Below, piece after piece: positions 39,523-49,383 of a DNA stretch of 51,521 nt. Positions within the stretch are counted from its first letter, which is position 1. The number at the start of each line of letters is the position of its first letter. The stretch is from Endotrypanum monterogeii (lineage: Eukaryota > Euglenozoa > Kinetoplastea > Trypanosomatida > Trypanosomatidae). A program made the translations under genes and the position numbers. A model generated the notes under the pieces. The model worked only from the letters and a program-made list of their open reading frames with translations. It searched no databases and was not told the DNA's origin. The stretch covers positions 1,238,790-1,290,310 of the forward strand of contig CM007316.1 in NCBI GenBank assembly GCA_000333855.2. The letters are read 5' to 3'.

Positions 39523-41403
39523 ATGACGGTAGAGTCATCGATGGAGCCCGTAGGCCACGGTGACCGGCACCCCAGCTCCGATCAGGCGCAAGAGACAACG
39601 TGCACATGGTCGTTTCGTTCTTCTGCGAACATCTCTGTAGATGAGCAGACGTGGGGTCTGACGGGTTCGTGCGCGGTGCCCTCCACTGAAGCTGTTTTTA
39701 CTTCAAGCCCTTCAACGAAGACGAGAGGCGAGTTCGAGGAGGAGGTGCGCCGCTGTCTGCCACGTAGCCTCTCTATTCCTAGCCTCGACTCGGCTTCCGA
39801 GTTGTGGGATGGCTGGAGGGATTGTTACGACCGACACCACATTGCCTTGTCAAGCACCGAGGAGGGAGATGGGGCAGACGACGGGTGCATCCCGTACGAC
39901 TATGAGTCAGAGATGGAGGAATGTAGTCAGTATACCTTTAGCGATGCACCGTACAGTCCCTCCACGACAGCGGCGCTTGCGGCTGCAGCTTCACCGCCAA
40001 TGGACGCGAGAACTTCTTTTTCGACCCGACCCGGTACGCCGCGAGCTCCTTCTGTTTTGACTTTGCCAGGTAGTGTTGCCTGGAGTCGGGAGCGGGAGCC
40101 GCTGAGCCAGGAGTGGGTCGCGCGCCAACGTCGTGACAACGATTCGCATCACACAGGTGAACACTTAGCTTGGCATCGGGGCATGAAGGAGGCGTCGTCT
40201 GCTGTGCCATCGCAGATGCGCTACGCTCTTCGCTCACTGGTGCGGGAGGCAGGCTGTCGGGAGATTCGGTCTCTACGCTCGCGACCCGCCGCTTCTTTCA
40301 TGCAGATGGAGGTGCCCCAGTCAGATCATCGCACGTGTTCCTCCATGCGTGCGTCATGCATGCTGGCCTCGGCGACCTCAATGAAGCAGCGAAAGGATCG
40401 CTTCATTCATATCATAGCACAGCGATGGAAGGCGCTGGAGGAGCGACTGGAGGAGATGCTGGAGGGACCGGCGGAGGGCGGTCTTTCCATGGAATTGCAC
40501 TTGCGGGCGGTGGGGAACGCGTTGAATTCCCTTTTTCTTTTCAGCAGTGACTCGCAGCACATCATACGTGAGATGAATATGAATCACGTCGAGGAGCAGC
40601 GTCGTCAGCGACGCGATCGTGAGGCACAGCTGATCACCACTCTTGAGTCGCAAGGTAGACTCTTTGTGCTCCCTTCTCTCTACGCCGTGGAGGTCGAGGA
40701 GCCCGAACCAGTGCTGCAGATCGAGTCGGTGTTGTGCCCGAACGAGAGCATCAACCTGTACACGCACCCCTGGCAGCTTTTGTCGCCTGATTTATCCCTA
40801 TATTCCCCGTCGCTGAGCCCCACACCAGATGAGTCCATCGGCGCCACTTCTCCATGTTCATCGGGGGGTATGTCTGCTACGTGCTCGCCCATGCTCTCAT
40901 CCCAGTCCTCCTCACATTCGAGTACACGGCTGACAGTCGGCTGTAGCAACGTCTGGAAGGAGATGAGGCCGACGCGATTACCTCTACTGGACATCTTTCT
41001 GGCCGCCCCCACTGTGGTTTCGTCCAAGGCAGGGGTGGACAACGAGCTCGGCATGTCTTACGTGATGCCAGTTGACCTTGCCTACGGATCGCACAAGGTG
41101 TGCTCGCAAGAGGCTCTCACTCGGTCCACCCTGGGCGGGCAAATCTTTTCCCCACAGCTCTGTGATGCCATTGTAAGGGGCGAGGGAAAACCTGCGTGCA
41201 CTTCGGATGACTGCTTGCTCTCGAATTCGCCTGGGCGGGAAGAGGAGAGCTGGCGCTTGCACCTGGAAGAAAACCCGCATGAGTGCACCGAGATCATCAA
41301 GCATGCGAATGCAGAGATGTTCTTGCTTAGCATCGAAATGGATGAGGCGGGTACTTCTCCGGGTTTTGAAACACGGCGGCGTATGACCCTGATGGATGAC
41401 TGA
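39523..41403 (+). CDS. Conserved-looking protein of unknown function, Ser-rich
   Basis: The 626-residue product begins at the first ATG (MTVESSMEPVGHG...); the upstream part of the frame starts with TTG. I recognise no domain. It is Ser/Thr/Pro- and Glu-rich with probable disordered regions (residues ~1-80, 110-190, 420-470). One helical, charged core at residues ~280-385 (RFIHIIAQRWKALEERLEEM; IIREMNMNHVEEQRRQRRDREAQL) could form a short coiled coil. A later stretch, residues ~480-560, is more hydrophobic. Codon use and a sustained single frame through 1.9 kb support a real gene, in contrast to the surrounding spacers. It is isolated between gaps of 6.6 and 8.0 kb, so its mRNA may have very long untranslated regions. 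No signal peptide, membrane span or enzyme motif is seen. Confidence 0.82.
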   Translation: MTVESSMEPVGHGDRHPSSDQAQETTCTWSFRSSANISVDEQTWGLTGSCAVPSTEAVFTSSPSTKTRGEFEEEVRRCLPRSLSIPSLDSASELWDGWRDCYDRHHIALSSTEEGDGADDGCIPYDYESEMEECSQYTFSDAPYSPSTTAALAAAASPPMDARTSFSTRPGTPRAPSVLTLPGSVAWSREREPLSQEWVARQRRDNDSHHTGEHLAWHRGMKEASSAVPSQMRYALRSLVREAGCREIRSLRSRPAASFMQMEVPQSDHRTCSSMRASCMLASATSMKQRKDRFIHIIAQRWKALEERLEEMLEGPAEGGLSMELHLRAVGNALNSLFLFSSDSQHIIREMNMNHVEEQRRQRRDREAQLITTLESQGRLFVLPSLYAVEVEEPEPVLQIESVLCPNESINLYTHPWQLLSPDLSLYSPSLSPTPDESIGATSPCSSGGMSATCSPMLSSQSSSHSSTRLTVGCSNVWKEMRPTRLPLLDIFLAAPTVVSSKAGVDNELGMSYVMPVDLAYGSHKVCSQEALTRSTLGGQIFSPQLCDAIVRGEGKPACTSDDCLLSNSPGREEESWRLHLEENPHECTEIIKHANAEMFLLSIEMDEAGTSPGFETRRRMTLMDD

Positions 41404-42546
41404 CGCACCGAGGCAATTCAAGAAAAAAAAATCCGAAGAAGATCCGAAAATGATTTGCATTATTTCTCCCCCTGGGTGTTAGCTGCGTAGATGCAAGACC
41501 CTTAGGGCTGTAAGAGGGCCGATGCGTTGCAGGTGCATTGTCTTTGATGGACTTGCAGCTGAGGAGGGCGTGTTTTTTTCGTGTTTCCGACTTCAACTCC
41601 CCACGCGCCTCTCCACCGATTCTCTTCTGTACAACTGCCTCGTTACTTCAAATTTGATTTCCATATCTGTGTTTATTTTCTGCTTCGGCCCCCCTCCCGC
41701 TGTTTTAGTCCTTCGTGATGTTGTCTTCAATTTCGAGTGCTGTTCTTTTTTTGTGTAGATGTGAGTTGTTGAGTAACGGAGTGTTACCGCCTCCTTCAAA
41801 TCTGTTCCACCCCCCCACCCCTCTTCCCTTTCCACATGGTTGCCTCTTTTCCTCACTCTGCCTCATTTTATATATGAATGTATCTTTTTTTTTCGTTTTT
41901 CTCCTTTTCTTCGTTTTATCAGATGAGTTATGTTCACCGTTATGGTAGCGATACGTACATGAGAGCGACTCGACTGCGGACCCCTCTTCTTTCTCCTCAT
42001 CCTCTCTGAAACGAAGGGAAGTGGATGGGGGAGGGGGAGGAGAGACACCGACACGTAATTTTCTTTTTCACAGGCTTTTTTTTGGTCACCCCATCGCTGT
42101 TTCCAGCATCAACAGGTATATGAGCAAGCCTACACGTATCATTACCCACATGTGTTTTGTGGCGTAAAATTTTTTTTTTTTTTGTCTTCCTACAGGTTTT
42201 TCTTCCGTATGATGTCTTTTTTCCTTTCATGATGAAGCTCAAACATCCGTCTTTACCTGCTTGTTCTCTTTTTTTTTTTTTGCAAGGGATCGTTTTGTGC
42301 GGTTGCGTGTATGGGCGTTTAGGGGCACATGTGGGTGGCAGTGCGTCTTCTTTGAATCTATTTTGTTGTTTTCATATTTTCCTGTTTTGTGTGTGTGTGT
42401 GTGTGCCTGCGCGCGTTTCTGCCCGTATCTCGCTATTTCCCCCATGTCTAAAGTTGCTGTGTTATCCCACATCTTCCACTGTTTCGTTTCCTATTTGAAA
42501 AAAAAACATTTCACCCTATCACGCCTTTTTAAAACTGTAGTTCCCA

Positions 42547-42582
42547 TAATAATAATAATATATATATATATATATATATATA
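42547..42582. repeat. (AAT)n-(TA)n compound microsatellite
   Basis: A few AAT units pass into a TA run of about 22 bases. Confidence 0.9.
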
Positions 42583-44470
42583 AACAAGAGAGCGCCTGGC
42601 TTCTCTTCCCCTCAGATTGAGGGCGTCTGTGTGCTCCCCTCGGTTCATATTGAGTTTTTTTGTTTTTGTCTCTTACCTCTTTTTTTTTCTTGTTTGGTAT
42701 ATAAAAGGGGGAACAAAAAGAAGTTCACGCTTCCCCAATCTTTCCGTGTACACAGTGCGCCCGCCACGCAGGGAGGAAGGGGGCTTTCGTTGTCTATGTG
42801 TTTATTCTACTGTATTCATTTGTGACTGCTCTCTTTTTTTTTTTTGTTTCCAGTGTCGCATGATTTGGTATTGATGATGATGTCCTTTTTTTTTCTCCGG
42901 CATTACCTCTTGACTAGTCCGTGAAAAAAAGTGTATGGTGGGGGACGTGGGCTTGACGACACGGGGCGTGTGAGCGCCAGCTGTCTACTTCCGCCCTGCT
43001 TGCGCACTGCTCTCCCCCTTCTCGCTCTTTACGTGCCACGAAACAGATCGTCGATCACCTGGGATTTGTGTGGTCTTGGCTCAATCTTTGCTTTTCGAGC
43101 CGAAGTCTAATAGCCACACCGATCACCTTTTCCCATCAAAGCTGCGCCACGAAACATTTCATTCGACCGGCCGAAAAGGGGCAGGGGTAGGAGGCGGGGG
43201 GAGGGAAGTGGACATGGAAAACTTAACGGGAAAGGGAGGGTGGGTCACACAGAAAAGCATGCAGTATAAGCTCTGGACTAGCACTCCCTCCCATTTTCTT
43301 TTTTTTTTCGAACTCGAAAAAAAGAGGGTTTCCCGTTTTTGTGTCTGTGAGCGAGTAGGGGTGGTTGTGCGGGAGGTGTCTGTCTTCCTCTTTTCACCCC
43401 TCCCCTTTTTTTTTTGTCTTTCTTAGCACTAACTCGCTTCATCGGTTTCCCCTTGAAGGTGAGAGAGAGAGTGCGTGCTACGTTTTTTTTTTTTGTTGTG
43501 TGTGTGTGTGTGCGTGCTTGCTGTGCGTGTGTTGGAATATTTTCTCGTATATTTGTATTTCTGATTTTCTTTATCCAAAGAGAGAGGGAGAAGAGGGTGG
43601 CTGGAGGTCTTCGCTCCTCTTTCCTTGGTCTTGTCCTTTCCTTTCCCCTCCCCTCCCCCACTCCTCGGACACGAGATGTTCTCACTCAGGTGTGATGTCG
43701 ATATGATGAGATTTTTCCCGCTTTGTTGCTTCCATTTCTTCCCGTGTTTAGTCAATTTTTTTTTCCTTTCCGAGAGCAATTCAGACGCGTGTTTGGCTGT
43801 GCGGCGTGTTTGTTTCACTCGGTCTTCTTTCTTGTGTGTGCGTGTGTGCGGCGGCGGAGGGACAAGGGCGGTTTTCCGCTTTTTTGTTTTCACATCACCA
43901 AAAAAAAAAAAAATGGTTTCTTCATATTGACCAATCACTCTGTGTCTTCCCCCCCCCCCTCCTCGCTGCGGCAGCCTTCATTCACCTTACCTTTCGGTTT
44001 CACGTCCTTTTTTTGCTATCATTACCAGAACATCAAAAAATAAAAAGGACTCTTGTCTGCCATACGGACTACTTTGAGTGTGTGTATTGTGTGTATTCTG
44101 TACTGTCCATTTTTTAAAATTTATGAATTCCTGAGTGCTGTTCGCTCTTTTTTTTTTATATATATATGTGTTGTGACGGGCACGCACGGAGCCGAAAATT
44201 TATTCTTCTTTTTGTGCGTGGGTGCGCTGTTGCGTGTTGCACGATAGCTTCTCTGCGTTGGTGCTAGTGGCCTTAATCAAACTTTTATGTGTTTTGATGT
44301 CCTCTTTCTCCGCGGATAGTGCATGTGGTGAACTCCGATACTTTCCTCCTGTTTTGAGTTTGCACCTTGTCCTTGGGGTCTGCCTTTCATGTATTCCCAT
44401 TCTTCGTTTCTCTTTCTTTCTTTTTATTTTTGTTTACGTTCACGATCTTTTTTTTTTCTTTTTTCTTAAT

Positions 44471-44496
44471 CACACACACACACACACACACACACG

Positions 44497-44532
<36 letters not shown>
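44471..44532. repeat. (CA)n microsatellite with CG interruptions
   Basis: About 62 bases of CA repeats with two ACGCACGC interruptions near 44494-44500. Confidence 0.95.
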
Positions 44533-44538
<6 letters not shown>

Positions 44539-44649
44539 GTGCAGGACAGATGAGCGAGCCATCACGCATCCCGTAGTCCCACCTCAAGGTGAGGCTCATA
44601 GGTCCTTCTTCCCCCCGCTACTAACACCAAGAAACTCCCCAGTGGAGGG

Positions 44650-45190
44650 GGGGGGGTAGCGCCAAGGTCGAGTGGTTAGGAGGCGGTGTGCATCGCAGTG
44701 ATCCAACGAAGCTGACGTGGGTCGTTAGGATGTGGATGGTGTTGCGTTTTTGCAGATGTACAACAGTGAACATGATTACACCACCCATAATTTGAGCTAA
44801 GTGGGAGGTTGATTCGGAGGTGTTTCACGGTGACCTGACAGCTTACTGATGCGGAGGTCTGATGCCATACCGAGGGGTGTGCCAGGTATCGGTTAGCGTC
44901 GTGGAGTGCGCAGCTGAGAGTTGACATGCGAGGTCGCTGTGTGTGTGTAGAGAGTTCAAGTGAGGGTCTAGTTCTCGATGGCTGAGTCGGCATCGCTGAG
45001 TCGGCATCGCTGTAGCGCGCGCGCGTGTGTGTGTGTGTGTGTGTACTGCTACTGCTGCTGCTGCTGCACTGCGCGACACGATAAATCTGCAAGGCTGGAC
45101 GGGGCGGCGCGGGTGGGCTGCGGAGCCGAACTCGCCCCGCATGACAGAATGTAGACGTATAATAAACAATGAATAATAACAGTAAAAAAA
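44650..45190. other. Compositional island; possible degenerate retroposon
   Basis: This ~540-base block lacks the long T/C tracts on either side and has balanced base composition. It begins after a G-run, contains a 14-bp direct duplication (GCTGAGTCGGCATC at 44981-44994 and 44995-45008), a (GT)n tract near 45020-45044, a (CTG)n stretch near 45050-45067, and ends in A-rich sequence (AATAATAACAGTAAAAAAAG) at about 45170-45190. That terminal A-rich tail and ~0.5-kb size would fit the short degenerate retroposons (SIDER-like) common in Leishmania 3' UTRs, but I cannot match a signature. A minus-strand frame crosses it, without coding features. Origin unproven. Confidence 0.3.
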
Positions 45191-46540
45191 GCCTGCCTTC
45201 CTCATTTGCCCTTGTTGATATGTCGCTCTTCTTGTGTGCCGCGTGTCTTTTACAGGTGTACAAATCCTTTTTGTTTACCTTTGCTTCGTTTTCTTTTAAG
45301 AAAATTTTAAAATATTTTTACTGTTGATGTTTATGCGCATATCAAGGTCAAGTCGCCGCTCCTGATCATTTCACCACTACCCTCCTGCCATCTCGTGTTT
45401 CCCCTCTCCCCACCACTGCTTTCTTCTTGCCTCCTCCCGTCATATATCCTCCTCCACGTTTTCGATTAGTTGATCCCATCATTGATGTCTTCACGATGGA
45501 GTTGTTTTCTTTCCCTAGAATCCATCAAGTGTTTCTTTTTTTTTTCTGATATCTCATTTCCTTTTTTTTTTTGGTTTCTCTATGTCAGTCCCACCTCTCG
45601 CCTCTTTGTCCAACCACTTACACGCAATCGAAAGTAACTCTACACAAACTGGTGCTAGCCGACGTCGAGAGTAGTCTCTTGGAAGCTGATGCTGTTGTGT
45701 GCATGTGTTTCTGCTTTATCGCGAGGCTCTCTCTCGGTGGGGTTTGTGTGTGTGTGGGTGTGATTACGATCCCCTTTGTATCCTATAGTGTTACGCTCCC
45801 TTGTTTTGTCAAGGTGTCACTCATCCCATCTTTTTTTTTGCTTTGATGGGGGAAGAGTTTATGAGTGGAACCTTCCATGATGTACATACACACACACACA
45901 CACACACACACTAATTTATAAATGCATTACCGATTTTAGTGACAAAGAAAAAAAAAACGATGCATTCGCTTGAAGTTTTCTTTTTTTGCCGACGTTGGCA
46001 TCCTGTGGATCTCTCTCTCTCTTCGCCGTTTTCCTTCCCTGCTGCCCCTCATTTTTTTTTTTTTCATATATGGCCTCCCCTTTCTTTCCCCAGAGGAGAG
46101 CATGGTGCTTTAATTGTCTGTGATACGGCTGCTTCGTTCCCCTTATTCAGATGTAGTTGATTCACGTGGTTACGCCGGCGCGTGAAAGCACGCCTCATTG
46201 ACTTTCCTTTTTTTTTTTTAGTACTAGGAGGTTGTTACCACTTGTCTTCAGCCTCGTTGTTCATCCCCCACTCCCCCTTCCACTTGTCTCTACTTCAGCG
46301 AGAAGGGGTTTCGTGTCGCTGCCTCTACAACTTTTCGCTGAGATACAGGCGCAATCTCGTTGATAAGTTTATTTTGATTGTCGTCTTTTTTTTTTAATCG
46401 AGGAGGCCTCGCATGGGGATGAGGCGAGGAAAATCGGGTTCATCCCCTCCCCCTTCCTCTACGGTTTTCCCGCCGAGACTGGCACCGAGGCGATGCTCAC
46501 GTACGCTTGTTTGTTTACTTTGTGTTCCCTCTTTTTCACC

Positions 46541-46583
46541 TACATACATACATACATATATATATATTTATATATTTATATAC
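46541..46583. repeat. (CATA)n-(TA)n compound microsatellite
   Basis: Four CATA units followed by TATATTTA-type sequence in the 8-kb spacer. Confidence 0.9.
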
Positions 46584-47098
46584 CCACGCACACAAGGTGC
46601 CCCTGTTCATGTCTTTTCTGCACCCGAATCATCTTCAATACCAGCACAAGAACGCATCTCCTCGTCCCAGTAGGCTGTCGGCATGAGGAGGAGTGTGTGT
46701 GTGTGGGGGGGGGCGATGTAGAAGACAGCAGCGTGGTGGGTCATATATATATATATATATAATGTCTCTAGACGACTAGAGCTTTGTTCCGCTTCACGAC
46801 CACCACTTTTTTCCCTTTAACATTATGAGTAAAAAAAAATCTTTTTGCTGCTTTGTTAACATGTCTAACGCTGATGTATCAGCATGCCGTTTATGTGCGC
46901 CTCCTAATTCTATGGCGTCTCTGCGTCGCTCTTCGCCTCTTTTTTTTTTCTATCTCTTGCCTCTCCCGCTTATTCCCCTCCTGTCGCCGAGGTACTCGCT
47001 CTCCGTAAGGTATCTGATTCTTATTTCGCGAGCCTCTGTGTGTAAGATGTTTTTTGCTTGGAGCGTCTTCACTGAGACTCCACTGCTGTGTGCGCTCA

Positions 47099-47122
47099 TA
47101 TATATATATATATATATATATA
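47099..47122. repeat. (TA)n microsatellite
   Basis: 24 bases of alternating TA. Confidence 0.9.
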
Positions 47123-48533
47123 CATAATTGGTTTCGTTGTAGAGTCAAAAATGCACTTGTAACATATATTTTGTAAAGGATAAAGTTTTCTCAGCAACGC
47201 AAAGAGAGGGACCCGCAGTCCATACCTATCTACACGCATGCACAAACACCCACACACACACAAAAAAAAAAAGACACCGACGACAAGATGGAAATTTCAA
47301 TCTACGGTACTTGTGAACATGCAATCTTTTGCGAGGCCGTGTTCGGACTTCGTAGTTTAGTTCTTTTTTGGATATCCCGTAGGCGGGACGAGGGGGAGCA
47401 GGAGTTCTCAGCGATATATATGTAGCTGTGCGTAGATGTCTTGCTTGATTTGTGAGCTTGTTAGCTGAAAAGCACAAAAATCCCTCTTCGCCTATTGATC
47501 TGCGCATACATGAGTTTGTTGAAGTCCGCGTGCGCAACTGCACGCTCACACCTGTGCTTCGTTTGCTCTTAGTAGGTTCACTTGATCTCTTTTGTTCTTT
47601 TCCCGTATATGTTTTTTTTTTTTTGTGTGTGGTGGCCTGCAAGCGTTATGATTGTTTCTGCGTGTGTGTGTGCAGGTTTGTTGAAGTGATGGTCTTTCTT
47701 TTTGTGTCTCCTCTGTCTTGATTTTTAAATTTTTTTCACAATTTTTTTTTTTGTTTTGCTGGGCTGCTTCGACAGTTTTCTTTTCTCCCTCTTTTTTTCC
47801 ATTGACTAGCTCTTCTTCGGTTTTCACACATCGATGATGTGCTCTCGTTTCTTTCTCTTCATGGCTGTGCCTGGGCGTCCGTGTAGCTGTGTGCTTGTTT
47901 TGCTTCAACTATGGGTTCGCTCAGCTTTTGTGTTCCCTCTTTTTTTTTTTTTCGTTGGCTTCGCTTCCCTTCGCAGTGAAGTCTCAAACACCATCAGCGA
48001 GCGACACACACACACATACACGCACACACAGGAACACCCTCTATTCCTTTGTCTTGTTGCGCTTGTTTGCCCCCTCACTCCTCCTCCCTCCATTTCGCTG
48101 ACTTCTTTCTTTCTCGAAACGCTTTTAGTCGCTCGACTTGTCGGCCCTTTTTTTTTGTACACTCCCCCCTTTTTTTTTGTGTGTGTGTTTAGGTGGGGGG
48201 GGTTGCGTCTGCAACACGGGGTGTGAGGGGATTAACTTGTGCTCTGCGAGTGTGTGGGACGACAACAGTTTTATTATTTTATTTTCTGTACTGTTTTCCC
48301 TTTATTGTTACTATAAGTGCTTATATGATTCACGCCGCATGTACGCCCAGCGCTACTGGCATCGTCCATGTCATCAGTCAAGTCCACAAAAAAATAATAT
48401 TATATATTTTTTTCGAAACAAAAAAGAAATACGGAATGTCTTTGAGCAGCGACGATACACCATCGTGACTGTTATTTATCACCAAGGGACACTAGTATAC
48501 ATGAGGAGGGTGATCACAAGTCAATGGTCACGT

Positions 48534-48623
48534 GGAAGGAGTGTGGGAGCAGTGCTTGGGCTGATGAGCACCTTTGCCTTACGGTGTTGTGTAGCCCAAG
48601 CACTGCCCCCACACCCCCTTCCA
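48534..48623. repeat. Imperfect ~36-bp inverted repeat (hairpin)
   Basis: The arm 48541-48562 (GTGTGGGAGCAGTGCTTGGGCT) pairs with 48593-48614, with one mismatch over 22 bases. Pairing can extend outward through GGAAGG/CCTTCC with a small bulge. The loop is about 30 bases. The arms are not simple repeats, so this is a specific structure and could fold in RNA from either strand. It sits in a G-rich island of otherwise T/C-rich spacer. Confidence 0.85.
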
Positions 48624-49132
48624 GGGAAAGAAAAAGGCGGCGGGGGCTGCAGCATAGGGGTCGAGAAGGGAATGTGCAGGGGCACAGCTGTTGGGCGATG
48701 ATTCTGCAGGCGTTGCCGATCCCCACTACCCTCTTCGATGTTTGACTGCCGCGCCTCTGCTCCTGAGGGCACCGCTGAAAGGAAGAGGGAAAGAGGACGA
48801 GGCCTGTTCTGATCGCTGGTAATGGGTGGGGCGTTCGCGCTGCCACAACATCTACACAGTTTTATTAATCATCTTTGCAGATGATTACGGTGCGGTTCAT
48901 CTCTTCTTTTTGTTGCCCTTCCTTACCCACTGCTACTCGTTTCTCATACTTCCCCCTTCCCCCTTCCTTCTCCCTCCCCCTCGTTTTATACATACAAACT
49001 AACCCACCGGTACACGAGTATGTATGTGTGTACAGCCATACATGCTTTTTTTTTTTGTTTCATTTGTTGCAAAGTGTAGCTGTTCTCTATCGACTCTTTC
49101 GTCTTCGCTTGACTTGCCGCGAATCGCTCACC

Positions 49133-49152
49133 GTTTTTTTTTTTTTCCAAAG
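49133..49152 (+). promoter_or_regulatory. Probable trans-splice acceptor for the dynein light intermediate chain gene
   Basis: A T13 run followed by CCAA ends in AG at 49151-49152, about 232 bases before the ATG at 49384. A (TA)n tract lies in between, in the presumed 5' UTR. Confidence 0.45.
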
Positions 49153-49291
49153 GCTCTGCGTGCTCAGCCGGAGACTGCCCCTCCTCCGAAAATTTACACA
49201 CACACACACACACATCGTAAAAGCACCAAAACTACTCAAATACCTCCTGTACATCGGACACGCATTTTTCTTTTACGTTGAGAGTGTGGAC

Positions 49292-49314
49292 TATATATAT
49301 ATATATATATATAT
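49292..49314. repeat. (TA)n microsatellite
   Basis: 23 bases of alternating TA, about 70 bases before the ATG of the next gene. Confidence 0.9.
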
Positions 49315-49383
49315 GTTTGTGTGTGCGTGTGCGTTCGCACAACGTTTCTCGTAGGGGTTGAGGGGATAATTAGGGAAACGAAG

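Larger units (their letters stand above)
41404..49383. other. Very long (8.0-kb) spacer with two compositionally distinct islands
   Basis: No credible gene is seen in 8 kb. Most is T/C-rich with T-runs of 9-13 bases and occasional A-runs, and contains (TA)n at 42560-42582, 46541-46583, 46743-46761, 47099-47122 and 49292-49314, (CA)n at 44471-44532, 45889-45911 and 47250-47262, and (GT)n near 38-40 bases at several points. Two stretches break the pattern: 44650-45190 and about 48490-48860 (separate entries), which have balanced or G-rich composition and little simple repeat. Frames across the spacer are short or low-complexity. Confidence 0.75.

Noticed and set aside
44655..44730. tRNA-like A-box stretch (AAGGTCGAGTGGTTAGGAGG)
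   Set aside because: It resembles the D-arm of a tRNA, but no GGTTCGA-type B box or cloverleaf pairing follows within 80 bases.
44676..45263. 195-codon open frame on the minus strand
   Set aside because: It crosses (GT)n and (CTG)n repeats, encodes runs of Ser and His/Thr, lies opposite to the transcription direction and shows no domain.
49321..49383. N-terminal extension of the dynein light intermediate chain from a GTG
   Set aside because: It starts in a GT-rich tract with no ATG; the ATG at 49384 begins a normal acidic N-terminus.
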